A stretch of 64,000 bases of DNA from Lentinus brumalis (lineage: Eukaryota > Basidiomycota > Agaricomycetes > Polyporales > Polyporaceae). The position numbers were made by a program, and so were the translations under genes. Location of the stretch: contig MARA01000002.1 in NCBI GenBank assembly GCA_001792895.1, positions 310,001-374,000 of the forward strand, given 5' to 3'. Below the pieces are notes generated by a model, which did no database searches, was not told the origin of the DNA, and saw only the letters and a list, made by a program, of their open reading frames with translations. This document shows positions 25,382-41,053 of this stretch, in pieces (within the stretch, counting starts at the first letter, position 1; each line of letters begins with the position of its first letter).

Positions 25382-27958
25382 ATGGCATGGTTTCTCCCTG
25401 GTTTCTCCTCCTCCCCCTCGGAGACAGTGGAACGCACGCCGACTGCGCTCAAACGGCCTTCCGTGGACATGTCTACGCCAACCGAGGCCCTCCGACATTT
25501 CGAAAGCCCAGGCGTTACCATCCCACCTTCATCTCGCGTTGGAGACCCGAAGCTCAAGCGGCGGGAATCCCAGCCGGTCAGGTTATTATGGCATATGTGG
25601 CAGTATGGCGCGTTCGTCGCGGTCAAAGGTGAGTCTTCTTGCCTCTCAGACCCTCTGGATGTGCGGGCGCGCGGCGGGATGCTTGCAGGACCCCGCAACA
25701 CGTTGGCCTGGAGAATGCGGGGAAATGTGGGATGCGATCTTCGACAGATTGATCCGTCGTTCCGCGCGCGGCCGCATTCTTCGGCCCTTGCATGCATGCA
25801 TGTCCTCCTCTCGTGCGGCCTGTTCACTCACTCTCCGTTGTCTGCTACGAATGCAACCTAACATATCCGTGCACAGCTACGACCCTTGCCGCAGACGTTC
25901 TTTCGCATCAGATATGGGGTCCTCGTCGCAAATCATGGGGCATCGAGATGACCCTGCTCTCGAGCATCATGCGCGGGGTCGGTCGCTATTCACACCTAAT
26001 AGACATCGTAAGTTACCTTCACACTCCTCCATCGTGGTCCACAGATTAACTGATATGCGTACAGGACACCATCCGTATGCTCATGAGCATAGGCGGCTTA
26101 GTGCCGGTTCCCTCAGATGCACTCGTGACGCCGGTCTCGTTCCCCGTTCGCAAGCGACAACTGCGGGGTATCCTGACAGAGTTCGATGCCGCTGAGGACG
26201 GGAAGAGAGAGCTATCGGGAGAATGGGTAGTCGGGAGAAGGACTTGGAGGCGGTTGCAGTCAGAGTGGCGTGCGCGCAAACAAGGCAAGGACATGGACGC
26301 CAAAGGAAAGCGGAAAGAGCGAATCGTGCTGTATCTTCATGGTGGTATGTGTGCTTCTGTGTTTTCCTTGAACCGGAATGGACCTGATGCGCATTGTGAA
26401 TAGGAGCGTATTATATGTTCAGCGCCGCGACGCATAGACTCATCACCATCCCTCTGGCTAAGTACCTTGATGCGCGATTATTCGGTGGGTTCCTCTCAGT
26501 CTTTAACTCAACACATGTTAACAGACCACAAGCTGTCGATTATAGACTGGCCCCAGAAACGCAATTCCCCGGTCCCCTCCACGACGCCGTCACTGCTTAC
26601 TTCCGGTTGATCGACGACCTCCATGTGCCGCCAGAAAACATCATTGTTGCGGGAGACAGTGCTGGTGGAGGCCTCGCACTGGCATTGTTGATGTACCTCA
26701 GGGACAACAACTACGCGCTGCCGTCCGGGGCCATCTTGTTCTCACCTTGGGTCGGTGAGTTGCCAAGTCTGCTCGTATACTTGGAGATGGTGCTCACTGC
26801 TGCTTGCTTGTAGACCTGACCATGAGTTGCGAGTCCTGGGACAGCAATGCCCAGTACGATATCATCCCCATGCCCCAGCCGGGTGATCATCTCAATCCTA
26901 TTCTGTGCTATCTCGGAGATGACATGGAGAGGTATCTCACGCATCCCTACGCGAGTCCACTCTTCGGCGACTTCAAAGGCTTACCACCGATGCTGATCCA
27001 AACTGGAGAAGCGGAGGCCCTCCGTGATGAGGACACCCTTCTGGCCCATAAAGCTACCATGGCAGGAGTGGAAGTACGATACGAGTTGTATGAAGATATG
27101 GTATGTGGCCATTCGGTCGTTCTAGGCGTCGTACTCACTTCGTCCCAGGTTCACGTCTTCCAAAGCATACCTTTCCTTGAAGCAGTGCAGCAGGCGTACG
27201 CTTCGTGCCGAGACTTCGTCCATAACTTCCTTCCAGAACACCAAGCGCGCACACCGCAGGTGTTCGGCCCGTCAGCGGAGAAAGAGCTTGAAGACGAGAT
27301 CGACACTGAAGCTGCCCGAGTCGTACGTGGGGATGGCACGGAGACAGGGGCAGGCCGCGACACTCTCGTGGAGCCTCCGGAGGACGAGAGTTGGCAGTGC
27401 CGTCAATCCTACCAAGCAAAACGGCATCCTGAGCTCCCAGTCCGAACGCCGAGTGATGAAGACCCGAGCTGGGGCACCGTATACTTGTCTTCTGGCAGTG
27501 AGGATGAGGGAGACTTTGGTGACGGCGCTGTACGGGCGAATCTACACAATGACAACATAACGCCACCGCCTGCGCCCACCCCAACGACACGACCGCGGTT
27601 GACCAAAGCATCATCCCTTTCGCGGCTGCGGGCCACAGTGACGACCATAGCAAACGCCGCGACGACATCAGCATCTGGTTCGCTCCACCTCCCCTCCACG
27701 CATTCTCCTCATACGCATACACCTGCCTGTCCTGCTGCTCGTCGGAGGCCGCGCGTCTCTTCCATCAGCTTGATCTCATCTTCTGAAGCGCCTCCAGAGC
27801 CCTCCATACGGCGCTCACAACGTAGCCATCCGGATATCTCGTCGCTGGTCAAGTCGTGGTCGGTATCGGGTCCCGCGAACCAGACGCGCACGTACAAGCC
27901 AGACGCAGCGCCGACTCATCACGGTGACTACAGACGTCGTTCGTTTGCATCTGCATAG
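25382..27958 (+). CDS. Alpha/beta hydrolase, hormone-sensitive-lipase type, with a long disordered tail
   Basis: Esterase/lipase or steryl-acetyl-hydrolase-like enzyme. Exons: 25382-25628, 25877-26007, 26065-26344, 26404-26484, 26533-26754, 26814-27100 and 27149-27958. HSL-family marks are all visible: oxyanion-hole HGG in VLYLHGGAYYM (split by an intron), AVDYRLAPETQFPGPL, nucleophile GDSAGGGLALALL, ILFSPWVDL, acid residue region MLIQTGEAEALRDED, and the catalytic His in DMVHVFQSIPF, placed at an exon start. After the catalytic domain come about 230 residues rich in Ser, Pro, Thr and acidic residues (SSGSEDEGDFGDG, TPPPAPTPTTRP), probably disordered and possibly phosphorylated. The start is uncertain; MAWFLPGFSSSP is the first ATG of the supported exon that gives a sensible N-terminus. 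Confidence 0.88.
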
Positions 27959-28390
27959 CCACTTTCGGACTGTCGCCTGTTTGTTTGTCTCTCATCGTGA
28001 TACCGGCTTCCATCTTTGCTGTCGCTTGATCTGCTCTCCTATTGACATGCTGTTTGTCAACACGCACTCCCTTCACGCATCTCGCATGCATATGTATACT
28101 CAGCCCTTTCCGACAGTGTAGGGTCTTCAGGCCGGTTATGTATGATATGTATGTAGTGCGAGCTCATCTGTGCATTGTAATAGTAGGTAATTAGCAGACA
28201 TACGTAGACCACAGTGTTCACGTTACATAGCTATCGATAGTCATAATACCTAGTGGCTCCGCACGCGACTCGTGCAGAGATGTCACAGGACGGGCGGTCG
28301 ACCGGTCAACTGTGGAATACAATGGTAAGAGCCAGCAGGATATATGTCAAGGATGCAGGATTGGCAGGGAATCAGAACGGTGACTGCACT
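27959..28390. other. Convergent 3' flanks
   Basis: Spacer between the hydrolase gene (plus) and BTB gene (minus). AT-richer, with TATG-type words usual around fungal poly(A) sites. No gene seen. Confidence 0.5.
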
Positions 28391-29534
28391 TCACTCGAGG
28401 TTGAACACGGCGGGCAGACTCCTCCAGAGCTCCCGACGCTTCTTCTCCGCCATGACAATGATGTCGGACGTGCACGCGGCGCACGGGAGGTCGCTGAACA
28501 GGGTATCGAGGCGCATACAGTCATGCAGGATGTCGAGAGGGTCATCCATGGAGTTTGGGGCGTTCTCCTGGAAGTACTTCCAGCAGTCGCTCCGTGCCTT
28601 CGTACACCCCTTCACCCCGCGTTGGCATCGTGATCCAAATATATCAGTCCCGATGGAGCGTGTATGCCCTGCAAGAAGCTTCTGCCCATGTACGAGACGC
28701 ATAAGGTCACGCTTGTCCAGGAGCCGCCATCGCGCGGTGCGAGCCCCAAAGCGGAGGTGCTTTCCGGGGTTCGCGCGGCAGTCGTCCCAGTCAGCGTCAG
28801 TACTGAGCAGCGCGAGGGTGTAGAACGCAGCAGGGAGGATGCTCGGTATCCCATAGTCACTCGCAATCCGGATAGTGGATGCGGGCTCGGGGAGGCGGTC
28901 GTCTAGATAGAGGCCGTTCACCTTCCCGGTGAGCTGCAGCGAGTGCTCAGAGCGGAGGATTACGGCTTCGGCGCGACGCGCATCCCACTGGGCGAGGGTC
29001 TGCGGCCAATCAGCCTCGAGCGAGGATACGATGCGATGTCTGAGCGCATCGCATTCGTACTTCATTGCGAGCTTGAGGGCGCCCTCGACGAGAACGGGGG
29101 TATTGGGATCGAACCGCTTGTAGGCGGTCCCACTGGCGCATGACAAAGACGAGTGAGTGGATTGGATGGACGGATGCGAGGGAATGCAACTCACAGCGGG
29201 TCATAGAACATATTCAGGAAGCTGACGAGCTCCTCAGCGCTGTCCGGCATCTGGACATGCACAACCCCGTCGTACGACTCGGCGAGGACAGTCTGGCATC
29301 CACCCGGCGCAAGGAGAGGGGGATCGCAAACATGTCAGCGAGCACCGGGGAATGCCTCGCGAGGATCGACTTGTGTACTCGGAAATGCTGGCGGTCTCCA
29401 CATTGGGTGAGGCCGGAAACCACGACGTTACCATCGTCGTAGTATATAGTGGGATGCCGTTCATCCTGAGCCTCCACGGCTGGAGAGGGGCCTGCTTCCC
29501 AGGTAGCGCCTCGTGGATGCCTCTGGTCTGCCAT
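28391..29534 (-). CDS. BTB/POZ domain protein, with one single-base frame break
   Basis: BTB-domain protein of the type expanded in agaricomycetes; biochemical role unknown, possibly a CUL3 adaptor or transcription-linked scaffold. The ATG at 29534 opens with an acidic lead and DDGNVVVSG, then FRVHKSILARHSPVLADMF, the BTB core. The frame then shifts at a run of five Gs on the plus strand (29318-29322, C on the coding strand). Reading one extra C gives a natural continuation (LAPGGCQ, AESYDGVVHVQMPDSAEEL, FLNMFYDPL). An intron (GTGAGT to GCCAG) follows, then YKRFDPNTPVLVEGALKLAMKYECDALR to the stop at 28391. The C-terminal half has a Cys-rich end (CWKYFQ, DLPCAACTSD). The frame break is in the middle of the BTB fold, so either the assembly lacks one base or the gene is newly broken. 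Confidence 0.82.
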
Positions 29535-29874
29535 GCGAGAGTGAGATACAGGCGTCGTATGCTATCGTTGGTGGGTACCAGGAAGAAAGGAGGTCATGCA
29601 TGCACAGAAACAGGGAGGACGTCAGTGCGCCTCGGCGATAGTGGATGTGTTACATCAAATCATGAGACAGAATGCAGATGGTCCTACCCGCGGGAATATA
29701 AGAACTTACACACGCTTTATGGATATCGTGCAGTCTCACTCGTGCAGACCAGGAATAACGGCATGGATCGAATTCTTTAACTTGACCTTGCACAGTTGGC
29801 CTGCGATGTAGCCGCACAGCATCTGAATCGCCTATGCACGAACTAGGACGATTGCGAGTATAAGCAGATGGTGT
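29535..29874. other. Intergenic spacer
   Basis: Between the ABZ2-like gene and the BTB gene, both minus. No ORF with support, no tRNA-like fold seen. Confidence 0.45.
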
Positions 29875-30753
29875 TCATTGAGCCAACCTTATCCGCCCCA
29901 TTCGGCACCCTTCAACACCGTTGAATGTCAGCATGTACTCTCCATCGACGATATCAGACCTCTTCAATTCGCCCTCACCAGCCTCCCGGACACGACCCTG
30001 CTCCAGCAACCATCGCCGGACGACGCCGGGGAGACACCCTGTGGAAGCGGAGGGAGTTACCCAGCAAGGAGGCGAGCCACGCACAAATGCAATGTTCCGG
30101 ATAGATGTCTCTGTGACGTCCTCGTCTTCGTTGTAGAGTAGAACCTCTAAGAGGGACGTGGTAGGCGGCGGTGGGATGTTGAAGCGAGCACGAGCGGCCA
30201 TGTAGTGGTCGCGGCGTGTTGTCTTCGTCCGTGTGAAGACGTCGGATGGGGTGGGGACAGTGTCGACATGTACAACAAGCGGCTGCAGTCCGAAGTATGG
30301 AGGGTCGGGATCGGAATAAGATGGTAACCACAGAGATGCTACCATGGGATCAGGCAAGGGCAGAGGCGCAGTGGGCGATGCAGTTACTGAGAGCGCGCCG
30401 GTATGGGAGAGAAGAATGCGTATCTGAGCGCAGCAGGTGAGCACTCACATCTACAAGCAGAGACCCGAGGATGGACAAGGTACCCGACAACTATCGCCCA
30501 TTCGCGCCTGGGATCCTTCTACGCCAGTTCGTGATGCATAGTTGCAGAGGTCCTCCAAGCCGGACAACGTGAGGTTCGCGGGAATGGGCCACATATGTAT
30601 CGTGGCAGCCTCAACGAGTCTGTCGCAGTGGTAAGGGAGAAGCAGGTACGGCGAGGGCGTCCCAGCATGGGCGTCGGTGTTCCACGACGCGCCGAGCAGC
30701 TGGGCGTCGCGTCTGACGGTGGACAAGAGGTCATAGTCGGCGGCGGGGGACAT
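29875..30753 (-). CDS. ABZ2: Aminotransferase class IV protein, aminodeoxychorismate lyase-like
   Basis: PLP enzyme of fold type IV; closest in layout to fungal 4-amino-4-deoxychorismate lyase, which makes p-aminobenzoate for folate. 272 residues in two exons, 30753-30484 and 30423-29875, with a 60-base intron. The start MSPAADYDLLSTVRRD fits the family N-terminus, followed by SPYLLLPYHCDRLVEAA. Exon 2 begins IRILLSHTGALSVTASP. The PLP lysine is probably the one in FTRTKTTRRDHY. The family C-terminal blocks are clear: EVLLYNEDEDVTETSIRNIA, WVTPSASTGCLPGVVRRWLL and GEYMLTFNGVEGCRMGRI. A branched-chain or D-amino-acid aminotransferase is less likely given this C-terminus. It shares a 155 bp divergent promoter with the NBR1-like gene. 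Confidence 0.85.
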
Positions 30754-30908
30754 GGCGGTGGCGGGAGACAGGACGCGCAGCCGGGCAATGACGCATGTGA
30801 CTGCGACGCGTCACGACCCGAATACCACGGGCGTCTGTTACGCTATATAGCGTGTGTGTGCGCAGGCCCGGGCGCGCTCCCTCTCCATATCCTACTTCCA
30901 CCCCAACC
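30754..30908. promoter_or_regulatory. Compact bidirectional promoter with a palindromic TATA
   Basis: Only 155 bases separate the ATGs of the ABZ2-like gene (minus) and the NBR1-like gene (plus). At 30840-30853 lies the perfect 14-bp palindrome acgctatatagcgt with TATATA at its centre, so it presents the same TATA-like box to both strands. It is about 56 bases before the plus ATG and about 87 before the minus ATG. Seen directly; promoter function is inference. Confidence 0.6.
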
Positions 30909-36148
<5,240 letters not shown>

Positions 36149-36771
36149 AAGTGACGTTCATTCAAGGTTCGAGTTCCGGATGTTTATGCTGTGATTTGGG
36201 GGTCTTGTCCGTTTGTACGATGGTGTAGTATGGGTCTTGTTGTTGGTGTTCTTTATGTACTAGTATGCGGCGCCTACGCCGATTGGAATACAACTGCTAT
36301 TGGACACTTTCCGAGACGACTACAGCCGTGGAGCGCCGTATCGTCAATCGTCTGCCTAGGGGAGACAAGCCGTATATATACCATCGAGCAGGAATCTCAT
36401 GTCGAACAATTTCACCTGGCGCGGATTCCAGCTATCGCGCAGGCAGATAAGTACATTCACAACGACGCGTGGAGCTGAATCTCAGTTATGGCAGTACTGG
36501 GGGAGACAAGCGACGGCGTGCGCGTGCAGAAGTATATAAGTAAGTAGTGGTGCATTATACAAGACGACTGACTGCACACTCAAAAACGTCCCGGGATACG
36601 TCAAAGCTTCAGCGACATCCTCACCGCGTAGCTTTAACCGTTCGTCGCCCGTACGGTCAATGCGAGTCCATATGTCTCATTGGATGCTTAGAAGCCGTCA
36701 CTGGATGTGGAAGATCAGTCTCAAATGTAAGGGCCCCAAACTCAAATAAGTACTGCAGTCACGCACGGTTT
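36149..36771. other. Convergent 3' flanks
   Basis: Spacer between the NBR1-like gene (plus) and the membrane protein gene (minus). No gene seen. Confidence 0.5.
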
Positions 36772-37809
36772 TTACCCATGGGTCATAGGCGTGGTAGTGA
36801 CTGGACTCATAGGACTCGTCGGCAAGTCTTCGTATGCGGGTGGAAGGTACTCCACGCTCTGACCGGCGTACTGCTCGGCCGACGTGTCCAGATATAAGCT
36901 TGGATGAACTCGTCCGCCGTCCCTCTCGCGGCGCGTCACGCGTCCTAAACCACGCCGTGGTGAGTACCCCGTTCTGCAGAAATTTTGGTCACATACTTGG
37001 CGTCGTTGGGGAGGATAGACCGGCGTCCATGAGAGGGAGGTGGTCGTCCGAGACGTACGACATGTCGACGACGCTCTCTCGGGGTCCCGTGTCGGTCACT
37101 CTGGATTCCACAATCTGCAAGGGCGCTGCTTGTCCGAGTCTGCAGTCAGCATTCATAGCGTTCTGCTGAAGGGGCATGACTCACGGGGCCGAGTGCCTGG
37201 TGGCTTGTCGCGGAGAGGCTGGGGACCGGGGCTCTGCGCCCCTGCACACCGGAAGAGCAGTGGACTCGACGGGTGCGGGATGGCCCTTTCTTGACGCTGC
37301 TTGGTCCTCCTGCGTCTGTATAACAGCAGGAGAGCGAGAGACAAAACCAGCACTCCGGAGACGGTCGCTACCACAATCCCGGCGATGGCGCCCCGGGGAA
37401 GAGTGTGCACATCGGAGCGGAGGGAGGCAGCTGTCGCCGAAGGCGACGCAGGTGCCGTGAGGAGGGACGTTTCCGTGAGTATATTTGTGACATTGAAGAC
37501 GACCGTTGTTGCGTCGACGGTTGACGAGGACGAGGACGACGGCAAGGATACGGGGCTGTGCGTGGATGTCCGCGCGGTGTCCAACGGTGTCCGGACGGGC
37601 CGCGAAGGCTCGGAGGGTGTGGTTGGTTGAGAGCTGCTCGCTGAGGACGTCGAGGGCGCCTGGGTGGTCTGCGGCGGTTGGGTGCTTGAGGTCGAGGGAC
37701 GGAGCCCTGCGGTGATGCCTGAGAAGACATCGGGTATGCTGATCACGATAGTGGGAGGATTGAAAAACGTCGGGAACAGGTCCGAGAACGGATCGGGGTC
37801 ATGAAACAT
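36772..37809 (-). CDS. Single-pass membrane protein with Ser/Thr-rich ectodomain
   Basis: Basidiomycete-type surface protein: about 140 residues rich in Ser, Thr and Pro (TTQAPSTSSASSSQPTTPS), then a transmembrane helix GAIAGIVVATVSGVLVLSLA with LLLLYRRRRTKQRQ as stop-transfer, then a cytoplasmic tail. The tail is completed by two further exons: one (about 37150-36990) giving ESVVDMSYVSDDHLPLMDAG, and one (about 36930-36772) giving EYLPPAYEDLPTSPMSP and the stop at 36772. The LPPAYE motif near the end is usual in this class. The join between the first and second exon is out of phase by one base at the C run 37185-37188 unless a rare donor is used. The start at 37809 (MFHDPDPFSD) lacks a signal peptide, so the true first exon may lie upstream near 37860-38060. 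Function unknown; cell-wall stress sensors have this architecture. Confidence 0.72.
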
Positions 37810-37859
37810 TAGGAGACGACGGCATATGAGGATGCGGGGGCAGGCTGGGGAGGAAGCGA

Positions 37860-38616
37860 GCCTGAGGAGGAGGGGAGGGCACCGGCATATATCCAGCTAC
37901 GTCTGGCGGAGATACGCTGCTTCCCTTTGATCTGTCGCCACTTCGGTCGACCTGCGGGCTTCTTTCGAGCTTAACGGAGGAACGACACACGATCAAGTGC
38001 CGCCATACGGCAGCAGTCAGTTGTATGTCTGGGAATCGAATCCTGGTGCCAACGTACATGTATCATGTTCCCGACAACGTTGCCGGTACGTCCATCGTGC
38101 ATACGATGTGCAAGTTGAATCATCGCGCTCATGGTAGCTGTGTAGAAGTGGCTTGTATGTACTGTTGCATGTATTACGTGTATGGGTTCTCCGTCTTCCA
38201 TGAGACGTTCCCGCACCAACCCCGAGGAGACGACGGACGGGACAACGGATCCTAAATGCTCTGGATTGCGAGGAAGTCGCCATTGAGTACCACTCGGGGA
38301 AAGAGAAGGACGACATTGTACCCGCCTAGGCCCTGCAGTGAAAGCGCCGCGTCCACATGCTTCTGTTGCGGCGAATGGCGCGTCGATACGGTGCCTTTTT
38401 GTCGTTACCCTTGTCTTTAGGTGTCGATCGCTACGAGGTGCACGCCATGCTCATGCCAGTAAGGATACAACACTGCATTGTCTAGCACATACATTAGGGC
38501 AGTGATACTATCATAAGAGCAGGGAGGGGTTCATACAGAAAGCGTCGTCAAGATGATGATACAGTGGTGGTGGGTATATGTCCGCCTCATCGTGCGCGGC
38601 CGGCGGCGATAGCAAC
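37860..38616. other. Intergenic spacer
   Basis: Between two minus-strand genes. May hold a missed first exon of the membrane protein gene; otherwise nothing recognisable. Confidence 0.4.
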
Positions 38617-38953
38617 TTAGTATGTCGAGCCGCCCCCACTGCCGAATCTGTATCTGTGCGTTCCCGTGCGACGGGTGCGTCCGCCGAAGCAGTTGCAGCA
38701 GAGGATGTCGAAGATGATGTCGAAGATTGTGACGATGATCTGACCAACCCGGCATGAGCTATGCACGACAACCTGGAAGACACTGAGTTCTGCTTACCGT
38801 TACGATGACGCTAACGATGATCATGATGATGCTCGCAATGGCAGAGACAACGGCGTTGATGGCGCCGCCAATGGCAGAGAAGATAGCACCCTGGAGATGG
38901 AGGAGATGAGTATTGTACAACCACTCGGACACAGAGAGGGATGTAGCTACCAT
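38617..38953 (-). CDS. Small hydrophobic membrane protein, 92 residues
   Basis: Two exons, 38953-38798 (52 codons) and 38739-38617 (40 codons plus stop), joined by a GTAAGC to GTCAG intron. Start MVATSLSVSEWLYNTHLLHL, then a long hydrophobic stretch with small residues (AIFSAIGGAINAVVSAIASI) continuing into IIMIIVSVIVT and IIVTIFDIIFDILCCNC. It ends in a basic Gly-rich tail (FGGRTRRTGTHRYRFGSGGG). I recognise the pattern as one of the small membrane proteins found repeatedly in agaricomycete genomes, but no function is known to me. The CCNC cluster next to the membrane could be palmitoylated (inference). Gene structure is well supported by the phase and by amphipathic continuity across the intron. 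Confidence 0.78.
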
Positions 38954-39055
38954 GGTGATGGTTGTTGGTTGTTGGTGTGAGGAGAGTCGGTGGGGGTTTG
39001 CGATGGATAATCGTAAGAGGTCGTGGAAGTGTGAAGAGAAACGAGGGACGTGCGC

Positions 39056-39066
39056 GTGCCTATATA
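39056..39066 (-). promoter_or_regulatory. TATA-like box upstream of the small membrane protein gene
   Basis: On the minus strand the sequence reads cgtatataggc about 105 bases before the ATG at 38953, a plausible TATA distance when a short leader is added. No other TATA-like word is as close. Confidence 0.45.
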
Positions 39067-39578
39067 CGGGGCGAGAGGATGACGTCAGGTTATGGGCCGC
39101 ATGCGCCGCGCCACGGTTCCCTGTCAATGGAGATGGCAAGGGACACCTGACGTAGGTACGCGGGCCTCTTGCTGCAGGAACTGTCTCCTCCTTTCCAGCT
39201 GCTGTCTCCCGTCGTCGTGTATCTTTAGACAATCTGTCGACGGATCCAGTGTCCGTACGCACACACCCATGACCTCATCGGAGTTCGAATCACGTCAATT
39301 GGTCTGCATGGGCTCCAGCTGCATGCAAGAGCACTAAGCATTTCCTCTCTTATCCCAGCCAAGAGCAACAACACACACGAGGACGTACGAGGACCCAACG
39401 AACCTCGAAATGCTGCAGTGGCACTGCCATCCTGCCCATAGGCGCCCGATGCTGCGGCATTTGGCCGGCATGAGCGAGGCAACCTCCACGGACTCTACTG
39501 TACCTTACTCACTGACTCACTGAAGCAAGGATCCCTACGAACATACCGCGACCTTCTGATACCCTACTTGAGCCTACA
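39067..39578. other. Divergent promoter region
   Basis: Upstream of both the small membrane protein gene (minus) and GOS1 (plus). No gene. A word gttcgaatc at 39285 recalls a tRNA T-loop but lacks the flanking stem. Confidence 0.45.
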
Positions 39579-40706
39579 ATGGCCTCATACGACTCTCTGC
39601 ACAGGCAGTGCCGCACCCTTGAGGCTCTCTTCGACACCAAGCTCACCGCATACGCACGCCTCGCCTCCTCAATTGCACGTCATCACGACGACCTCGAGGC
39701 GGGAGGATCTTCAGAGCGATGGAAGGACCTTGAGATTGAAGTTGATGAGCTCTTGGAGAAGGTGCGCCGCCCAGGATACAGTGCATGTGCTTGAACGTAG
39801 AGCTTAGCAGGGGTAATGCGCACCAGCTGCAAGAGATCAATGACCAACTGTCCGCGCTCTCGAGCGACACCGAGAATCCTCCCTCGCAGTCGATGCTGCG
39901 CGCAATTCAGAGGCATAGGGAGGTGTACCTGGACTATGCGCGCGAGCTCAGACGAACCAAGGTATGTCCATGCTGCGCCACGCGTACGCGTACCCGCGGA
40001 TGCGACCGTAGTCCACAACACAACTTACGTGGTGGCAGGGCAACGTGAAGACAGCTCTCGACCAAGCTAACCTCCTGAGTGGCGTCCGGAACGACATCGA
40101 GTGCGTTTGGCTCCGTTGCGACGGTCTGCGCCGTCCAGTCTGTAGTTAATCTCCGCCATAGTGCGTACAAGTCGTCGGCAGCAGACTCGTTGCTCGCAGA
40201 ACGTGGACGCATCGACAGCTCACATCGAATGACGGACGACATCCTCGCGTACGTCTCTCTATTTCCCAACGACCCCGTCATGCTAATACCACGCCTTGGC
40301 ACACATACAGACAAGCGTACGAAACACGCGCGGAGTTTGGTCGGCAGCGAACGACGATATCAGGTATCAATGCGCGCATGCAGGGAGTTCTCAGTAAGCC
40401 CTAGCTATCTTCGCCCGCTCGTCATAGTGACTGACTGCGCTCTTACCCGCTCTACCCCTTGCACCCTGACCTTCCATCGCCATTGCTCCCATCCTACCCA
40501 TCTTACCTTCACGCGCTCTTCGACCGTATCGTGTTCAAATGCGCCCATCCACTGACGTGATTGTCGTTCCTCTGTGCTCCGCAGGTTCGATGCCTGGGAT
40601 CAGCAACCTGCTCTCAATGATCAAGACGCGCCGGCGCAGAGACGCAGTGATAGTTGGCTGCGTCATTGGCATTTGCACAGTGCTCCTGCTCATGTATATG
40701 TTCTGA
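39579..40706 (+). CDS. GOS1: Golgi v-SNARE GOS1 (GOSR1/GS28)
   Basis: SNARE for ER-Golgi and intra-Golgi transport, anchored in Golgi membrane by its C-terminus. Six exons: MASYDSLHRQCRTLEALFD at 39579; then LQEINDQLSALSSD, GNVKTALDQANLLSGVRND, AYKSSAADSLLAERGRIDSS, QAYETRAEFGRQRTTISGIN and the last exon SSMPGISNLLSMIKTRRRRD followed by the tail anchor AVIVGCVIGICTVLLLMYMF, stop at 40706. The order (coiled-coil N-domain, SNARE helix ending in MPG-IN-L, RRRRD, single helix at the extreme C-terminus) is diagnostic for this family. All five introns have GT-AG ends and restore phase, e.g. CTC A / GT TCG ATG CCT. Confidence 0.95.
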
Positions 40707-41053
40707 CCCTGTCTTTGCGCTCGACCCTACACACGCGGGGAGCGACGGCAGCTTCAGCCCGTCACATCAATGACGGCGCGCCGCTTTCGCGATATCCACT
40801 CGCACTGCGTACTGTATCATGGACGACTTCTCTGCTAATTGCACATATCGTATTCCTCTCTCATTCGTTGGTGTACACATCTGCTATGTTCGGGACGGAT
40901 CATTTTATGATGTTTGCCAGAGCCAACAGACCACATCGCGGGTAGCATTGGCTGCTATTCTTGCTCGAGCGTGGGCCGTGCGGTGCTCGACGTCGTTACT
41001 GTACTTGCACCCACGTCCAAACGACCACACTATTGGCTGCACATGCGCGCGGA
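40707..41053. other. Convergent 3' flanks
   Basis: Between GOS1 (plus) and the TatD-type gene (minus). No gene seen. Confidence 0.5.

Noticed and set aside
38028..38045. Minus-strand aggattcgattccc, T-arm-like
   Set aside because: The stem pairs fail and no cloverleaf could be drawn upstream.
39281..39300. gttcgaatc word resembling a tRNA T-loop
   Set aside because: Flanking bases do not form the five-pair T stem and no acceptor or anticodon arms fit.
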